A stretch of 64,000 nt of DNA from Cloeon dipterum (Eukaryota; Arthropoda; Insecta; Ephemeroptera; Baetidae), in NCBI RefSeq assembly GCF_949628265.1, contig NC_088789.1:4642886-4706885 (forward strand). The letters run 5' to 3'. Position numbers and translations under genes: made by a program. Under the pieces are notes generated by a model. That model was not told where the DNA came from. It saw only the letters and a list, made by a program, of their open reading frames with translations, and ran no database searches. Of the stretch, positions 39,861 to 52,449 are shown in pieces; the first letter of the stretch is position 1, and each line of letters opens with the position of its first letter.

Positions 39861-42800
39861 ATGCCGAAGCGAAAGACCGCCCCAAAAGCAGATGTCGTAA
39901 ATGATGACAAGAAAAAACCTAAACTTGACAACTTTGCCGTAACCAGAAGACAGTCAACTCGTAGAAGCACAGCCAAAGCCCAGGAGTTGATCAAGAAGCA
40001 ATCCGCAGAACCAGATTCTGAGCATGAGTCGGTGTCGCAAAGCTCAGATGAAGATTTTGTCGTTCCTAAAAACGAAACGAAGTTGAATGGCTTTGGCAAG
40101 GCATGTGTCGTCCCGGCAATCAATAGTTTCCTCTCTTCAGATGACAGCTCTGAGGACGAAGAAAAGCCGGAAATCACAAAACGAAACAAGAAGCCTGCTA
40201 AAAAGGCTGCTACAGTGCCTGCCAAGAAGGCTGCTGCGGCGCCTGTCAAAAAGGATGCTGCGGCACCAGCTAAGAAGACTGCAGCAGCGCCTGCAAAGAA
40301 TTCGTCTCGAAGCGTGCTGAGCTCCGACTCTGAAAGTGAATTTGAGGATGTCGCTCCTGTAAAGCCAGAAGTGGTTCAAGTGCCAAAAATTTTGGCCGAA
40401 GTTTCTCAGCTAACTGACAGTGAGTCTGATTTGGAAGATGTACCAGCTCAGAATTTGTTTGAGCTGTTTCCAATGCTTAAAAAGCAAAACGAAGTGAAAG
40501 TTGAAGAGAAAAAGGTCAAGGCTAAAGTGGAGGAGAAAAAAATCGACTCTTCGACCTTGAATGTGTCCCAGCTGCTGGCGATGGGAGAGACCCAAGAGCC
40601 AGTTCCTTCAACAAGCAAATCTGAGCCCAAGGAGCGGAACAATCGCTCCAAATCTAAGAAAAAACAGAAGGGCGCTGACTCTGACGGGTCAGATTGGGAA
40701 GAAGTGGAGCATGGACAGGAGCAGAGCTTCCCCAAGGAAGGCGTCGAGGTGAACATCGAGACGGAGACCGGGCTCAAGAAGAAAAAGACTAAAAGCATGG
40801 ACCTGGAGGCAATCATCAAGAGGAGGATCAACCAGATTCGCAGGGAAAAGCAGGTGGAGCTGCATAAGGCCTCGCTGCTGTGCTGTCTCTGCCACGGAAT
40901 GTACATCAATAAGAAGCTCAACTCTCCCACACTGATGGCTGTCGCACTTTCCATTCTGCCTTCCCAACACTGCTATCCGCCGAAGAAATGTGACTTGAGC
41001 TATCTTGAGAAAATTGTCTCATGGTTCAAGAAAAAGGTAATATAATAAGTAAATCACTTAAATAGTAGCATTTTTAATTATTTAATCCAAAATTTCAACA
41101 AAATTGTATTTCTAGTCCCAAAACTCAAAAGCTGCTCTTTAATTTTAATCTGCTGCATCCTGAACCATTTTTGGACGGCAGGAGTTTCCCTATTTTCTGT
41201 TAAATAATCATAGTTTGAATTCAACGATGTGGATTAAGAGACTAAAATTAAAGATCAAAATTAAATAGTATCAAAAAATTGAACTTTGTTCAAATCAACT
41301 TCTTTCACAGTAATTTCATTACAGCAAAGTAGACAAAAAACCAAATAATAATTCTTTTGTGCAGATAACTGTGACTGATGGCAAAGAAGATAAAAACCTT
41401 AACCTGGTTGAGCAGCTGGAGAGGAGTTTCCAGGAGATGAAAGCACCAAACAAGAAGTTGCTGGTTCTCATGTTTGTTGCAATGATGCGCTCCCTGGGCT
41501 TGAAGACAAGACTCATTATTTCTCTGCAGCCATTGTCGTTGAAACCAAGCAGCCACGATCTGTTGGCGGTGAATGCAAAACCAGAAGAAAGCAAGAGTAA
41601 CAAGGAGGTGGACAAGAAAACTGATAAGACGACCAAGGAGTCACAAAAGAAGAAGGAAGAGAAACCGTCAAAGAAGACAACTAAAGCTGCTCCAAAAAAG
41701 TCGACTGTGGAGCAAAAGAGTGGGAAAGCAGCTGCAAAGCCAAAGCGGCAGAAAAAGGAGAAGGAAAGCAAATACTTCTCAGGGAAATCCGAATCAAGCC
41801 CTGATGTGGAGCAGAAACTCAAATCCCTGCGTAAGAGAAAGACAGAAAAATATGCAGAGGCATCTTCTGAATCTGATATTGAGACAACCAAGTCGAGCAA
41901 GTCAAAGAAGAAATCCAATGCTGCAAAGAAGGAGGAAACCAGCGATGAAGATGATTTCAAACCAGAAGTGCTGAAAATCAAGAAAAATTCCAAGATTTCT
42001 GTTGCTGACAGAAGAATCCTTTCCACTGATTCTGAAAGATCAAACTCTCCTCAAGTCTCTAAAAAAGGCAAGGTTGGAATTGATTACTGGGCTGAGGTCT
42101 TTGCTGAGATGGAGGAAAAGTGGATTTCGATTGACATAGTCAGCGGAAAGGTTCACTGTGTTGAACATCTTTATGTACGTTATTATTAGTAGGATATAGG
42201 AGCTCATTAATAAATTTATAAAATTTTGCAGTCAAAAGCGTCAACACCTGTGTTGTATGTGATGGGCCTTGACCAGACGGTGAGAGATCTGTCCCGCCGC
42301 TACTGTCCACAATACCACACCTCAACCAGGAAGCAGCGAGTTGACCAAGCCTGGTGGGAAGAGGCTATCAATCCCTTCTATGGGAAAAAATCAGCATTTG
42401 ACAAAGAGGAGGAGGAAGAAATGAACAAGCATCTGCAAGACCGACCAGTTCCCAAAACACTCTCAGAGTAAAATACAGTTTATTTATTATTTAAAAATTA
42501 TTATTCATATTATATTAACCACGTCAGGTTAAAAAGCCATCCTCTTTACTGCTTAAAGCGGCACCTTTTGAAGTATGAGGGAATTTACCCTCCGGATGCG
42601 CCTCCTCTGGGCTGGTTCAAGGATGAACCAATTTTCGCCAGAGAATGCGTGTTTGTCCTCAGATCCAGGGAAACTTGGTTGAAGGAGGCCAAGGTGGTTA
42701 AGCCCAAACAGGACCCTTACAAAATCGTCAAGTCGAGGCCCAAGTATGACAGGGTAAGAATTTAAAACTAGTCTTTTTTCAAATTATTTACTGGCTGTGC

Positions 42801-44177
42801 TTTACAAATCTTTTTGCAAAACGATATGGCGTTGTTGTTTTGACGCAATCACTACTTAGTAATGAAAGTTTTTTATTAGAGGTCGCAGCCAGCCGCGCCA
42901 GTCGCAGCCGGCAAGTTTTGGGTCATGAGGGCAGCCGCTGTGAATCTGGTTGAGCTGCGCCAGCCACTAAGCTGCTTGTGAAAAAGGGTCAATAATTAAA
43001 TAATGCAGGAGATAAAACGTCTTCTGGCCCTTCGGGCCGATAAGCACTATCAAACTTAATGTTTAAAATATTGTCAGCTGCGCTAGCTGTCCTCAAATCT
43101 CCTGGCTGAGACCTCTAATTTAACTCTCATTTTTCTTCTTTGCAAAACCTCATAACTTAATGAAACTAATTAATGTAGTTTGTTGTACGAATATATAAAA
43201 ATAACGCCAATTTCGCTGTGGTAATAAAAATTAATAATAACTAACTATTGTTTTAGACCAATATGCCACAATGTCATTCCTTCAGAATTATTGGCTTGCT
43301 GAATTTAAATTGTGTCATTGCCATCGCCACATTAACTATAGAACTCCTTTTGAATGTTTTTGTTTTTGCAGATGAGTGGTCAGATGGTTGATGGTCAGCC
43401 ACTAGAACTCTTTGGTCCTTGGCAAACTGACGATTATGTTCCCCCTACTGCAAAGGATGGCAAAGTTCCTCGCAACGAGTATGGAAACGTTGAGCTGTTC
43501 AAGCCCTGCATGCTTCCAAAAGGAACAGTTCATATTCCAAGTAAGGATGCTGCATTTTTGTTGGTTGGAATCCATTTTCTAATGGTAAACTGTCTCTCTT
43601 CAGTCAGCACGTTGAACAAGGTCGCCAAGAAACTTGACATCGATTGTGCACCTGCCATGGTTGGCTTTGATTTTCACTGTGGAGGTTGCCATCCAGTTTT
43701 CGATGGTTTCATTGTTTGTGAGGAGTACAAGGACACGCTTCTGGATGCACATCGCCAGGTTTGCGCATTTTATCAGATTAAAAATTGCATTTTAACCAAA
43801 AAAATGTGGTTTAAATAGTTTAAACAAATCAGAATCAAATTAATAAGTTCAACCTGTGATAATGCTAAGAAGGGAAAGAATTTTGTTAAATTTAGTCGTG
43901 TATTTTAAAGGATGAAGAGGAAAAAGCAAAACGAGGCGAGGAGAAGAGGCTGAAGCGGATCTACGGCAATTGGAAGAAACTGATCAATGGCTTGCTGATT
44001 AGAGAGAAAATCATGAAAAAGTACGATTTTGGTCAAGGCTCATCTGGTAAAGAGAAAGAGAAAGGGCCAAAAGAGGCCGGCGAGTCGTCTTCCAATTCCA
44101 AGGGGACTGCTCGCAAGCTGAAGCAGCCTGTGAAGAGGAAGAAGCAAGAAAGTGAAGACTCTTCTGATTCATCCTAA
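39861..44177 (+). CDS. Xpc: XPC (xeroderma pigmentosum group C / Rad4 family) DNA damage recognition protein
   Basis: Seven exons: 39861-41036, 41365-42174, 42232-42467, 42528-42753, 43372-43540, 43604-43758 and 43911-44177, giving 1012 residues. XPC with Rad23 and centrin detects helix-distorting lesions and starts global-genome nucleotide excision repair in the nucleus. Residues 1 to about 310 are disordered and charged, with Lys-Ala-Pro repeats near 112-146. The transglutaminase-like domain begins at about 316, is interrupted by a Lys-rich insert (about 456-630) and resumes at DYWAEVF. BHD1 follows (HPLYCLKRHLLKYEGIYP), then BHD2 (FGPWQTDDY) and BHD3 (KVPRNEYGNVELF and GFDFHCGG). The C-terminus has NWKKLINGLLIRE, matching the centrin-binding helix. 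Introns are short except a 618 bp one holding a MITE. The 63 bp intron 5 is open and in frame, so retention would insert 21 residues. An AATAAA is at 44405. Confidence 0.97.
42879..43115. mobile_element. MITE-like element in an XPC intron
   Basis: A 237 bp GC-richer block has terminal inverted repeats of about 14 bp with one mismatch (GAGGTCGCAGCCAG and GAGGTCTCAGCCAG). It is flanked by TA on both sides, as for TA-targeting DNA transposons. It encodes nothing and contains an internal GGCCCTTCGGGCC palindrome. It sits wholly inside the 618 bp intron between XPC exons 4 and 5 and explains much of that intron's excess length. Confidence 0.65.
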
Positions 44178-45261
44178 GGTCTGTCACTTTTTCCTTTTGA
44201 AAGTATTCATTTGCTCAGGGTAGATTTACATTGTATTCCATGCTTAAAATCAACAATATGTGATTACATCACCTTTTTATAAGAGCAGCTTAGCAGCTTA
44301 AAATGTATATTTCATTTATTGATGTACAACTTTGTTTAATGAAATTTCTACAATATTATTGACGCGTAATTTTATTTTATTGCCGAACAACACGATACAC
44401 AGAAAATAAAATAATTTGGATTACATCGCAGTGTTACAGTTCTGATAAAATGCACAGTAAGCTATTCGATCTAGGATCTAGTGCCCAATTATATTTAGTA
44501 GTCGTTGCTAAAAGCGCTGTTAACTATGCATTACCTAGATAACATATTATATAGTATTGTGTATATTTATTCAGCGTATATATTGTCAACTGTCACATGT
44601 TGCAAGTAACAAGTTAGTCTTTATTGATCAAACCACGCAAATCGAAAAACCTGGAAACAACACTTAAGTGCAGATATTTGAGCTCCCTGCCTTTTTCCGT
44701 TGTTTTTGTAGATTTTTGGATTTTTCATGATCTTCTGATAAAAAATACAAAAAATGTGTGGAAATCACACTTTTTTCCGTAGAAATTTTACGAGCACTGC
44801 AAAAGAGTATTGCAAAAAAATAAATTCTTGCAGTGCTCAGCAAGGGCAAGATTCTATCAAAATTTGGGATGTGTCAAGTTCTGGAATCTCACCCCCACAT
44901 AGGACGGTTTGGATAAGGGACTAATTTAAAACCTCCCTCTACCATGCCAGAATACAAAACTATGAAACAGTGTGTTGGATTGCTAATGGTCTCTACAGGG
45001 TTTGACTTTGTGCTTCAGATCTCCTTTAACATTTAAAAAAATCTAACTATTGAAAAATCACAGTAACTTAATGATTGCACAGTGAAAATTGAAAAGACTG
45101 CAAAGAAAATTCAATCAGCCCCTCTAAATTGTGGTGCTTATAAACCTTAAAGAACGTGAAAAATTGTCCAGCTAGCTGAGAGACGTTTTGTCCATGCTCT
45201 CCTTCACAATCTCAAATCCAGTGAACTTGTGTGCCAATCGTGGTTCAATGCGTATACGAGT
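44178..45261. other. Convergent 3' region of XPC and Mlp84B
   Basis: The two genes face each other. A plus-strand AATAAA at 44405-44410 probably ends XPC about 230 bases after its stop. A minus-strand AATAAA at 44620-44625 could end Mlp84B after a 3' UTR of about 640 bases. The two would not overlap. No other gene is visible in between. Confidence 0.55.
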
Positions 45262-48200
45262 TTAAGCCATTGACAAAACGCCAGCGCCCATTCCGTAACC
45301 CACACCCTTGGGTCCATAGCGGCGGCCGTAGCAAGACTTGCAGTAAATATTTCCGTCAGGGCTGTCGTTCAGGGTGGTCGAGTCCAAAGAGCGGTTGCAG
45401 TCACCACAGGTGAAGCAGCGACGATGCCAAGTCTGTAAAATAAAAATTAGAGTTTAAAAAGCTGTGATGGTTTGAAGTGAGGAAGTGTGAAGTTTCACGA
45501 ATTCCTTTTCATGATTTATTTTTTTCCAAAAATCAAGCTACTGCGCTTTAGATAAACATTAAAAATACAAAGAGCTCACCTTGTTCTTGCTGATCATCTG
45601 TTCCGCTGCATAGACCATTTGACCACATCTAGGGCATCCTTGACCTTCAGGGGCCAAAGGTCCAATGTTCTGCTGGGGTCTGTGAAACAACGATTAGTTT
45701 TAATTTCCCGAGAAAAGATCCACACCATTATTGCATTTTTTGTTTTCTCTAATTTACTGAACCTCTGCTCACCGTGGGGCAGTGGTATTTTCACTGGAAC
45801 AGAACAGGGTGGGGGAGTGGCCATAGCCAAAGCCCTTGGGGCCGAAGTTCTTGCCGTAGCAGGCCTTGCAGTAGATCTCCTTGTCCGGGCCGTCGCAGGC
45901 CAGAACCGAGTCCAAGGGACGGTGGCACTGGCTGCAGTTGAAGCACTTCTTGTGCCACATCTGCAAATTTCGGCTGTGTCACTAACTAGTTTTTACGTAA
46001 AAAAAGGGAAAACTCACGGTGCCCTTGGCAAGTTGCTGCTCGGCAGCGTAGACCATGCCGCCGCAACGGGGGCAGCCCTGGCCCAGAGGAGCCTTGATCG
46101 AGGTTGTGTCCGGATTTGCGAACGGTCGCAGCTGAGAGATCTGCTGCTCGCTGCAGGATTTAAATTATTTTGTTGACGAGGACGTTACTTTCCAAGTTGA
46201 AATTAGCTTACTTCAAGCCATCGGTCTGCAAGAAGCCAGAGCCGCAGGCAAATCCGTAGCCGTGGGGGCCCCACTTCTTGCCATAGCAGGTCTTGCAGTA
46301 GACATCCTTGTCAGGGCCATCGCAAGCGAGGATCGAGTCCAGCGTCTTGGTGCAGTCGCGGCACTTGAAGCACTTACGGTGCCACATCTTTTGGGTCAAA
46401 TTTAGGTCTCAAATGAGTTCTTTTTTAAACACGTGACTCAGTAAAAGAACTGATTTTTTGCTATTTATTTTTCAAAGAAACGTAATCACAGAAAAATACT
46501 CACACTGCCCTTGGCGAGGACCTGCTCGGCGGCGAAGACTACGCCACCGCAGCGTGGGCAACCCTGTCCAGGGGGTGCCTTGATGCTCGTGGTGTCCACA
46601 AGGGTGGTCTTAGGAGCGACGGGCGCGTTGGAGCCATCCTCCAGCATCACGTCGCACTGCAGCGCACCAGCACCCTGGCCGTAGCCGTAGCCCTTGGGGC
46701 CAAACCTCTTGCCGTAGCAAACTGCCGAACGAGTTTATTAAAAAGTGCACTCTTTCCACTGCGCACCGGGAGGAAACTGCAGGACTGCGTGCATTGGCAA
46801 AAAATGACAAAAAGTGCGGTTCAGCTGTTTGACAAAAAGAGCTGAAAAGGCTGCACACGTAAGGGAACAACGAGACGTCCCAGTCGTCGGTTTCTGAGCG
46901 AAGAAAGTTGTCGGCACTAAATAATGGAAACATGCGAAGTGGCAGAAAAAAGTCGACATGCAAAAAACGAGAAAAGTTCATTGGAAGGACAATTTTGAAC
47001 CAGACAAGAATCTCTTTTTTAACTGCCTGACTGCATGTTTAAAAATGATGTGAAACCGATCGTGATTGTTTTGTTAATTTCGTAATGAAGATGATGTGAT
47101 AATTACCTTTACAGTAAATATCCTTGTCTGGTCCTTCGCAACAATTGACGGAGTCCAGGGTCTTGGTGCATGCGTTACACTTGAAACACTCCTTGTGCCA
47201 CGGCTTGAACAACCAGCAAACGGTTGGTCAGTAAGTCAGTCGACAAGAAAGAGTGTGTTCTTAATTATGTGCGTGTGTGCATTATGTTTGTGGAGAAAAT
47301 TAGGTTCAAGAAAAACGTCACCACGGAAAAAAAGGGGAAAATCTCATCCTCAGCACACACAGTATCGTTTTCAATTGTAGGTAGTCATTTTTAGCTTTTT
47401 GTATGTGCGGAGGATTTTCCTCGGTTTTGGTCTGAGGACTTCACCTTGTGATAAGGGTGGTGGCCTAAAGGTGTCTCTACCCTGTACCTCGTGCTTCTCC
47501 CGCATGGCTTGCAAAATGGTAGGCAACCACAGGAATGAGCCATCTGATTTAATATTTATTACACAACAAATTCTTTAAAAAAAATTAATGCAAAGTAAAG
47601 AAATTGTTTGACCAGCAACTACTTCAATTGAAATTAGAGAATTAGTTTCATATTTTAAAGAAACTCATTTTTTTTTGCAAAATTGCAGTGAATTATGTAG
47701 CGAGTCTTAAATTTACAAATAAGGAAAAAATAACACTTAGGTCAAGAAATTGTAGACATGGATTCAAAATGAAAATTAGTTCTGGCTTTGACATCATTGA
47801 CAACCTTCCAATAGTAATCTTCAAAAATAATTCAAATTGACCTGTCGATTTTGACGGCAAAGGCTTCTCATTCTGGTTCCTACGCATTAATTGGGGACTG
47901 CATCGAGGACAGTAAAAGGAATGCCAACCCTACGGGAGGATCGTGAGCGTGAATTACTATACAAATGTTTTTGCAAAAAATGTGGAGGAAAAATTTGGTT
48001 GTTTGAAAACAAAATTCAAAAAGAGTTTTGATTAGATAACAGATTTGAGGCTTACCCTTCCTCTGGCCAGCATCTGCTCGGCAGCGTAGACAATGCAGCC
48101 GCACCTGGGACAACCCTCGCCCTCAGGGGCCTTGATCTTGCCGGTCTTGACCACTCCGTTGGTGTGACCGTTCCTGCTAAAGGAATTTAAATGAGAGTAT

Positions 48201-51200
48201 TGCAGTAGTGAAGCTTCATCTCCATCCGATTAATAAGCGAAAGATTTGTGGTGAGAGATAGTCTTTCCATAGAGAGAGAATTGTCAATTTATTTCGTAAG
48301 AAACGGACGCCACTTTGAGATTACAATTCTCACATGCGCGGCCCTCGCTCATACTGCAGGGCTTGATCGTGTTTAATAATGTAAGTATGCCTGAAGCCGG
48401 CTGTGGAGATTAATTCTGTGATAGCGACCGTGAAGGCCCTTCCTATAATCCCCACGTACCTACTACAAAATCGGAACTTTTGAGTGTCAAAATCAATGGC
48501 GAAAGAAAAATGGAGCGAAGAAAAAATCGGTTTCAAGATGTTGGAAGGGCTAAAAAGAGAAAAATCTTTCTACCTGCGATGTGAGAGTTAATGGTTGTGA
48601 ATGGTATACTGAAGTGACTGAGTGTGCGATGAAGATGAAGAACATGCAAGCAGAAGCAGAAAGCGACACCAAAACAGAAAACACTAGTTTTGTCAGCTCA
48701 CCGTTTTAATCCTCCGGTTGGAAAAGGAATATCAAAAAAGAAAAATTTGGAATGGGGAGTTGGCCGAATACGACTTCAAATAAATTCGTCAATTTGACAC
48801 TTTTTATGTTGACTTTATTAAAATTTTAGACACATCCTTTAGCAATTAATAATGATAGTATTTAATTTTGCGGCAATACAAAATAAAAGAATTAAACGAA
48901 CAGTCTTAACCTACTACAAATTAAAAGTACAACTCTGCTGCGGTTAAGATCAATGAGCCAATCGCGAGTAAAACCCATAATTTTCACATGAATGAGTAGT
49001 TAATCGATTTTAATTGGCGACCATGCAATATAGCCCTATCTCTGGGTTAGGGAATGTTGCCTATACCAGGTCGACCATTTGAAAACTTTCAATCAGGGGG
49101 CACGGGGAATTTGATTTATTTTTTTTCTGGAGAGTGAAGAAGAACACAAGTGAAAAACGAAAAATCAGCCACGGTGCATCCTCTCAGGCAGGAAAGGGGG
49201 CTGCTCTCGTCTCCAATCTCATCTTAATTGCTACGGGAAATAAAAGGGGAAACGAAAAATCAAAGTCATGCTCTCTCATCATCTTTGCTTGATATGTGAG
49301 ACTTAAGAGAAGAGAGAAATTTGCAAGGAGCCAAATCTGCATGCAGTTTTTCCCTCTTATATGTACACATTTTGGCGGGTTTCCAAGAAGCCGGCGGAGG
49401 CGGAAAATTCCTCGCCCGCTTAGTCATACATAAAAATGACAAACTCATTAATCAGTTTTGATTCATTGCAAACTTCACTGCTCGAAGCGCGTGAATGTTG
49501 TCGCAAGTGAATCATTCAATTTACACCAATTCGGGAGTTAGTATATGGGCAGTGGACAGGAGATGCCATTCTAATGAACACAACAGTCACGACAGTGGGA
49601 ACGAGAATGCTAGGAAAGGCCCTCAAGAAAGATCGCTATTTCGACATTTTCTGCGAGCGGCCGTCGTGAAGAGTGTCTCCCGACAGCCCGTCTCTCAAAT
49701 TTATTTTTTCTAGCCTAATTTTAATGTGATGACGTGTGCTTGTGGAGGCGGATTAGTATTCTAGTGTGAAGAAAGGTGGCTGAAAAATAAATAAAGGCTG
49801 GGACACTCACGTTGCCTCCTCGGGCTTGCCCTCCAGGTGCTCGCCAGTGTCCATGCTGAGGCAGCCGGCGCCACCGCCGAAGCCGTAGCCCTTGGGGCCG
49901 TACTTGCGCGCGTGGCATACCTTGCAGAAGAGCTCACCCTCGTGCTCGGTGCAGTTGGTCGAGTCCAACAACTTGTTGCACAGTCCTACACACAGATGCA
50001 TTAATATTATACCAAAAATTATTAAATAAAAAGCGACATATATTTTTGTTTGCAAAGAACAGCAGCTTTTTTCGCTTTAATGTTATGAGCTAAATAAAAT
50101 TCAAACCACCAAACTCTATTTCGGAAATTTATGAAAATCTAAATGAACGAATTAATTTTCAATTTCATCTTTCGCATAATACTGTGGCTGGCTGGTGGTC
50201 TAGCCAACATTTAGTGCTCGAAAGAAATCTTCTGGAATCAAGTTCTGCGCTTGCGCCAGCACCATCAACACTCACTGTTTCATTAGCCTTACAGGATCTG
50301 AGCGAGCACGGTGTGCGTACAAGATAGTCTAGGGAGCTCAAAGATTTGAGGTAAAAATTATAAAATAGCAAGCTTGAAATTATTGAAGTGAATTTCGTCC
50401 TCGTTAACATTTAATTCATGTTTTTTTGTGAATCGCAGATTTGTTGTTAGCACACTGCAAGTGATAGAAAATTGAAACCTTAATACGGGGAGCAAATCAT
50501 TCTTGTATATTGCAACTTACTTTCATAAATTAATTATTCCTGCTAGACACGGAATTAAAAATGAAAATTGAGTCTCGTTTTTATGCATAAAATGCTTTGA
50601 ATATATTCGTTTTGTTATCTTCCCTATTTTACATATTTTTGCTATATCTTTCGAGTTCAATTCAATTCTTCGAATAAACGTATAGCAGAGAGTACACATG
50701 ATGTATCTGACTCTTTTTATACCAAACGAACACAACAGTACTATTTCTATGAAGGTTGCCCCTGAACAAACCAAAATTACAACTAAAATGTTATTTTAGG
50801 TATTTCAGCAATAGAAAATTGAAAATAAAAGGCATGAATCACGATTGAAATCTCAAGCAGTGTCCGAAAACAAATTCATCTTGAAATGAAATTACCAAAA
50901 AGTAATTCACAATTCTAATTCGACAAACAGAAAAATGTTTGATTCGATGATACTGAGAAATCAGTAAAACCATTGCTGATATTGCGTGAACTAATCCTCG
51001 AAGGTTAAGTTGAAGGCAAAATTGATCCAAAATAATCACTGAATGTTAAAGAACGAGTTCAAATTAAGTTGCTGTGCTTTACATAAAGTCGAGCGCCGTA
51101 ACCTTTTGCTCTAAATCTGATTTTATTTAAAAATAAAGAAATTCTCTGTCTCATAAAGCACACATTGCTGACCTTTTAATAAAAAAACTCATTTTTTACA

Positions 51201-51634
51201 GCTTGGTTCAGTTATTATTTCACTGTGAAAAAAATACAAAATTCGGATACTTTTCAATTAATTGCTTCCCTTAATCAATCTACTTTAAACGAGAGCATAA
51301 AATATTCGATTTCAAAATAAACAAGCTTATTTGCGTATCAAATTCCATTGTATGCAATCCTTGTTACATCCTCGTCGTGCCGGTTGCCTAGTTACAAAAG
51401 CAACAGGCGTTTTAAGGAGCAGCGAAAAAGAGATTTTAACGCTTGATCCTTGCACCTCCATAATTTTCCCTTTTTGCACTTTTTATTTATTTTGTTTCTT
51501 GAATAGAGGGGAGACTCACCACACTTGAAGCACATCTTGTGGAATTTGAGGCCACCGGCTACGCGCTCCTCAGCGGCGTACACGGACTTGCCGCATTTGG
51601 GGCATTTTGGATGCTCGACTGGCTTGAACGGCAT
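45262..51634 (-). CDS. Mlp84B: Muscle LIM protein with five LIM domains (Mlp84B type)
   Basis: Ten minus-strand exons: 51634-51520, 49985-49811, 48173-48056, 47203-47107, 46721-46504, 46387-46212, 46150-46018, 45960-45773, 45679-45580 and 45432-45262, giving 496 residues, nearly the length of the fly protein. It has five CRP-type LIM domains, each starting CPKC or CPRCG, with a WHK/FHK-type Cys/His zinc core, and each followed by a glycine-rich [12 protein letters not shown] linker. All zinc ligands appear present. In flies this protein binds Z-discs and muscle attachment sites and supports sarcomere integrity. Domain 3 ends [12 protein letters not shown] and domain 4 GHSPTL, as in the fly homologue. 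Exon 1 holds only the first half of LIM1 and is separated by a 1.5 kb intron. The TTTGCAG acceptor 22 bases before the ATG shows a non-coding 5' exon exists. Shorter isoforms with fewer LIM domains are known for related genes; none can be called here. Confidence 0.98.
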
Positions 51635-52379
51635 TTTGTCTCACTATTTATCTGCAAACACACGAACGGAAATATGGATCTCTTATAATCAATAAACAAA
51701 CACGGAAAGGCAGCAGTTTATTTCGAATCGGGAACGCTGAGGTTCATAATCCATTTAACGAGCTTGGAGATTCTCCAAGAAACGCGCGCGAGTCACGTTT
51801 CCGAGTAATGCTGGCCGAGCCGAAATCTGGTGTTTCGCAACGCGTGCGTAATTTGACGGCTGGTTGTTGGACCCCGTGCCCAACCTCGTAGTACACCGGT
51901 TATGTGTGCGCAATGCGAAAATGAGCAGCACCGGCGGCCACCCCCTGCGCGCCCATATTTGGTCGCGGACACCACTTCCCCTCGTTATGCTGGAGCTGCT
52001 GCGACCAACCTACTCCGGCGTCGGCAGCGGAGGGCGCGTGGGACGCACCCGAAATAGAAATGGGCCGGCTTACTTTCATGCCCACCAAATTTGGAGCCAC
52101 CGAGAAAATTCCCAATTCACAAAAATGCCGATTTTCCTTTTAAAGCCAAAGAATTTCATCCAATAAAAAGCTGACAGGGTTCGACTTCCTTCTGTTTTAA
52201 ACACCCACCAAAACAAATTCAAGTGTGAAATCTTAAAAATTTAATTTAATTCAGCTTGAAATTAAAAAAAGCCGAAGATTAAACAAAGAAATAAATAATT
52301 TGGAAAAGAAAATGTCTTTGAATGTAGTCGCGCTCCGGAGCTTTCTCAGGTCAGCTAGCTGCAAGAAAGGGTCGGTTAC

Positions 52380-52440
52380 CTGCTTAGGGTCCAGAGGTCG
52401 GAAAGAAGACGGTTCGATATCGACGAGTGCTGCAACAGCG
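52380..52440 (-). other. Possible 5' UTR exon of Mlp84B
   Basis: A good minus-strand donor (AAGCAG|GTAACC) ends an exon-like, less AT-rich stretch about 725 bp upstream of the acceptor before the Mlp84B start exon. This is the most plausible partner of that acceptor in the neighbourhood. The 5' limit of the exon is a guess, since no TATA box is clear. Confidence 0.35.
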
Positions 52441-52449
52441 AATGACTAG

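Noticed and set aside
39851-41000. Long minus-strand frames opposite XPC exon 1
   Set aside because: Antisense shadows of a Lys/Ser/Glu-rich coding exon; the sense strand has clear domains.
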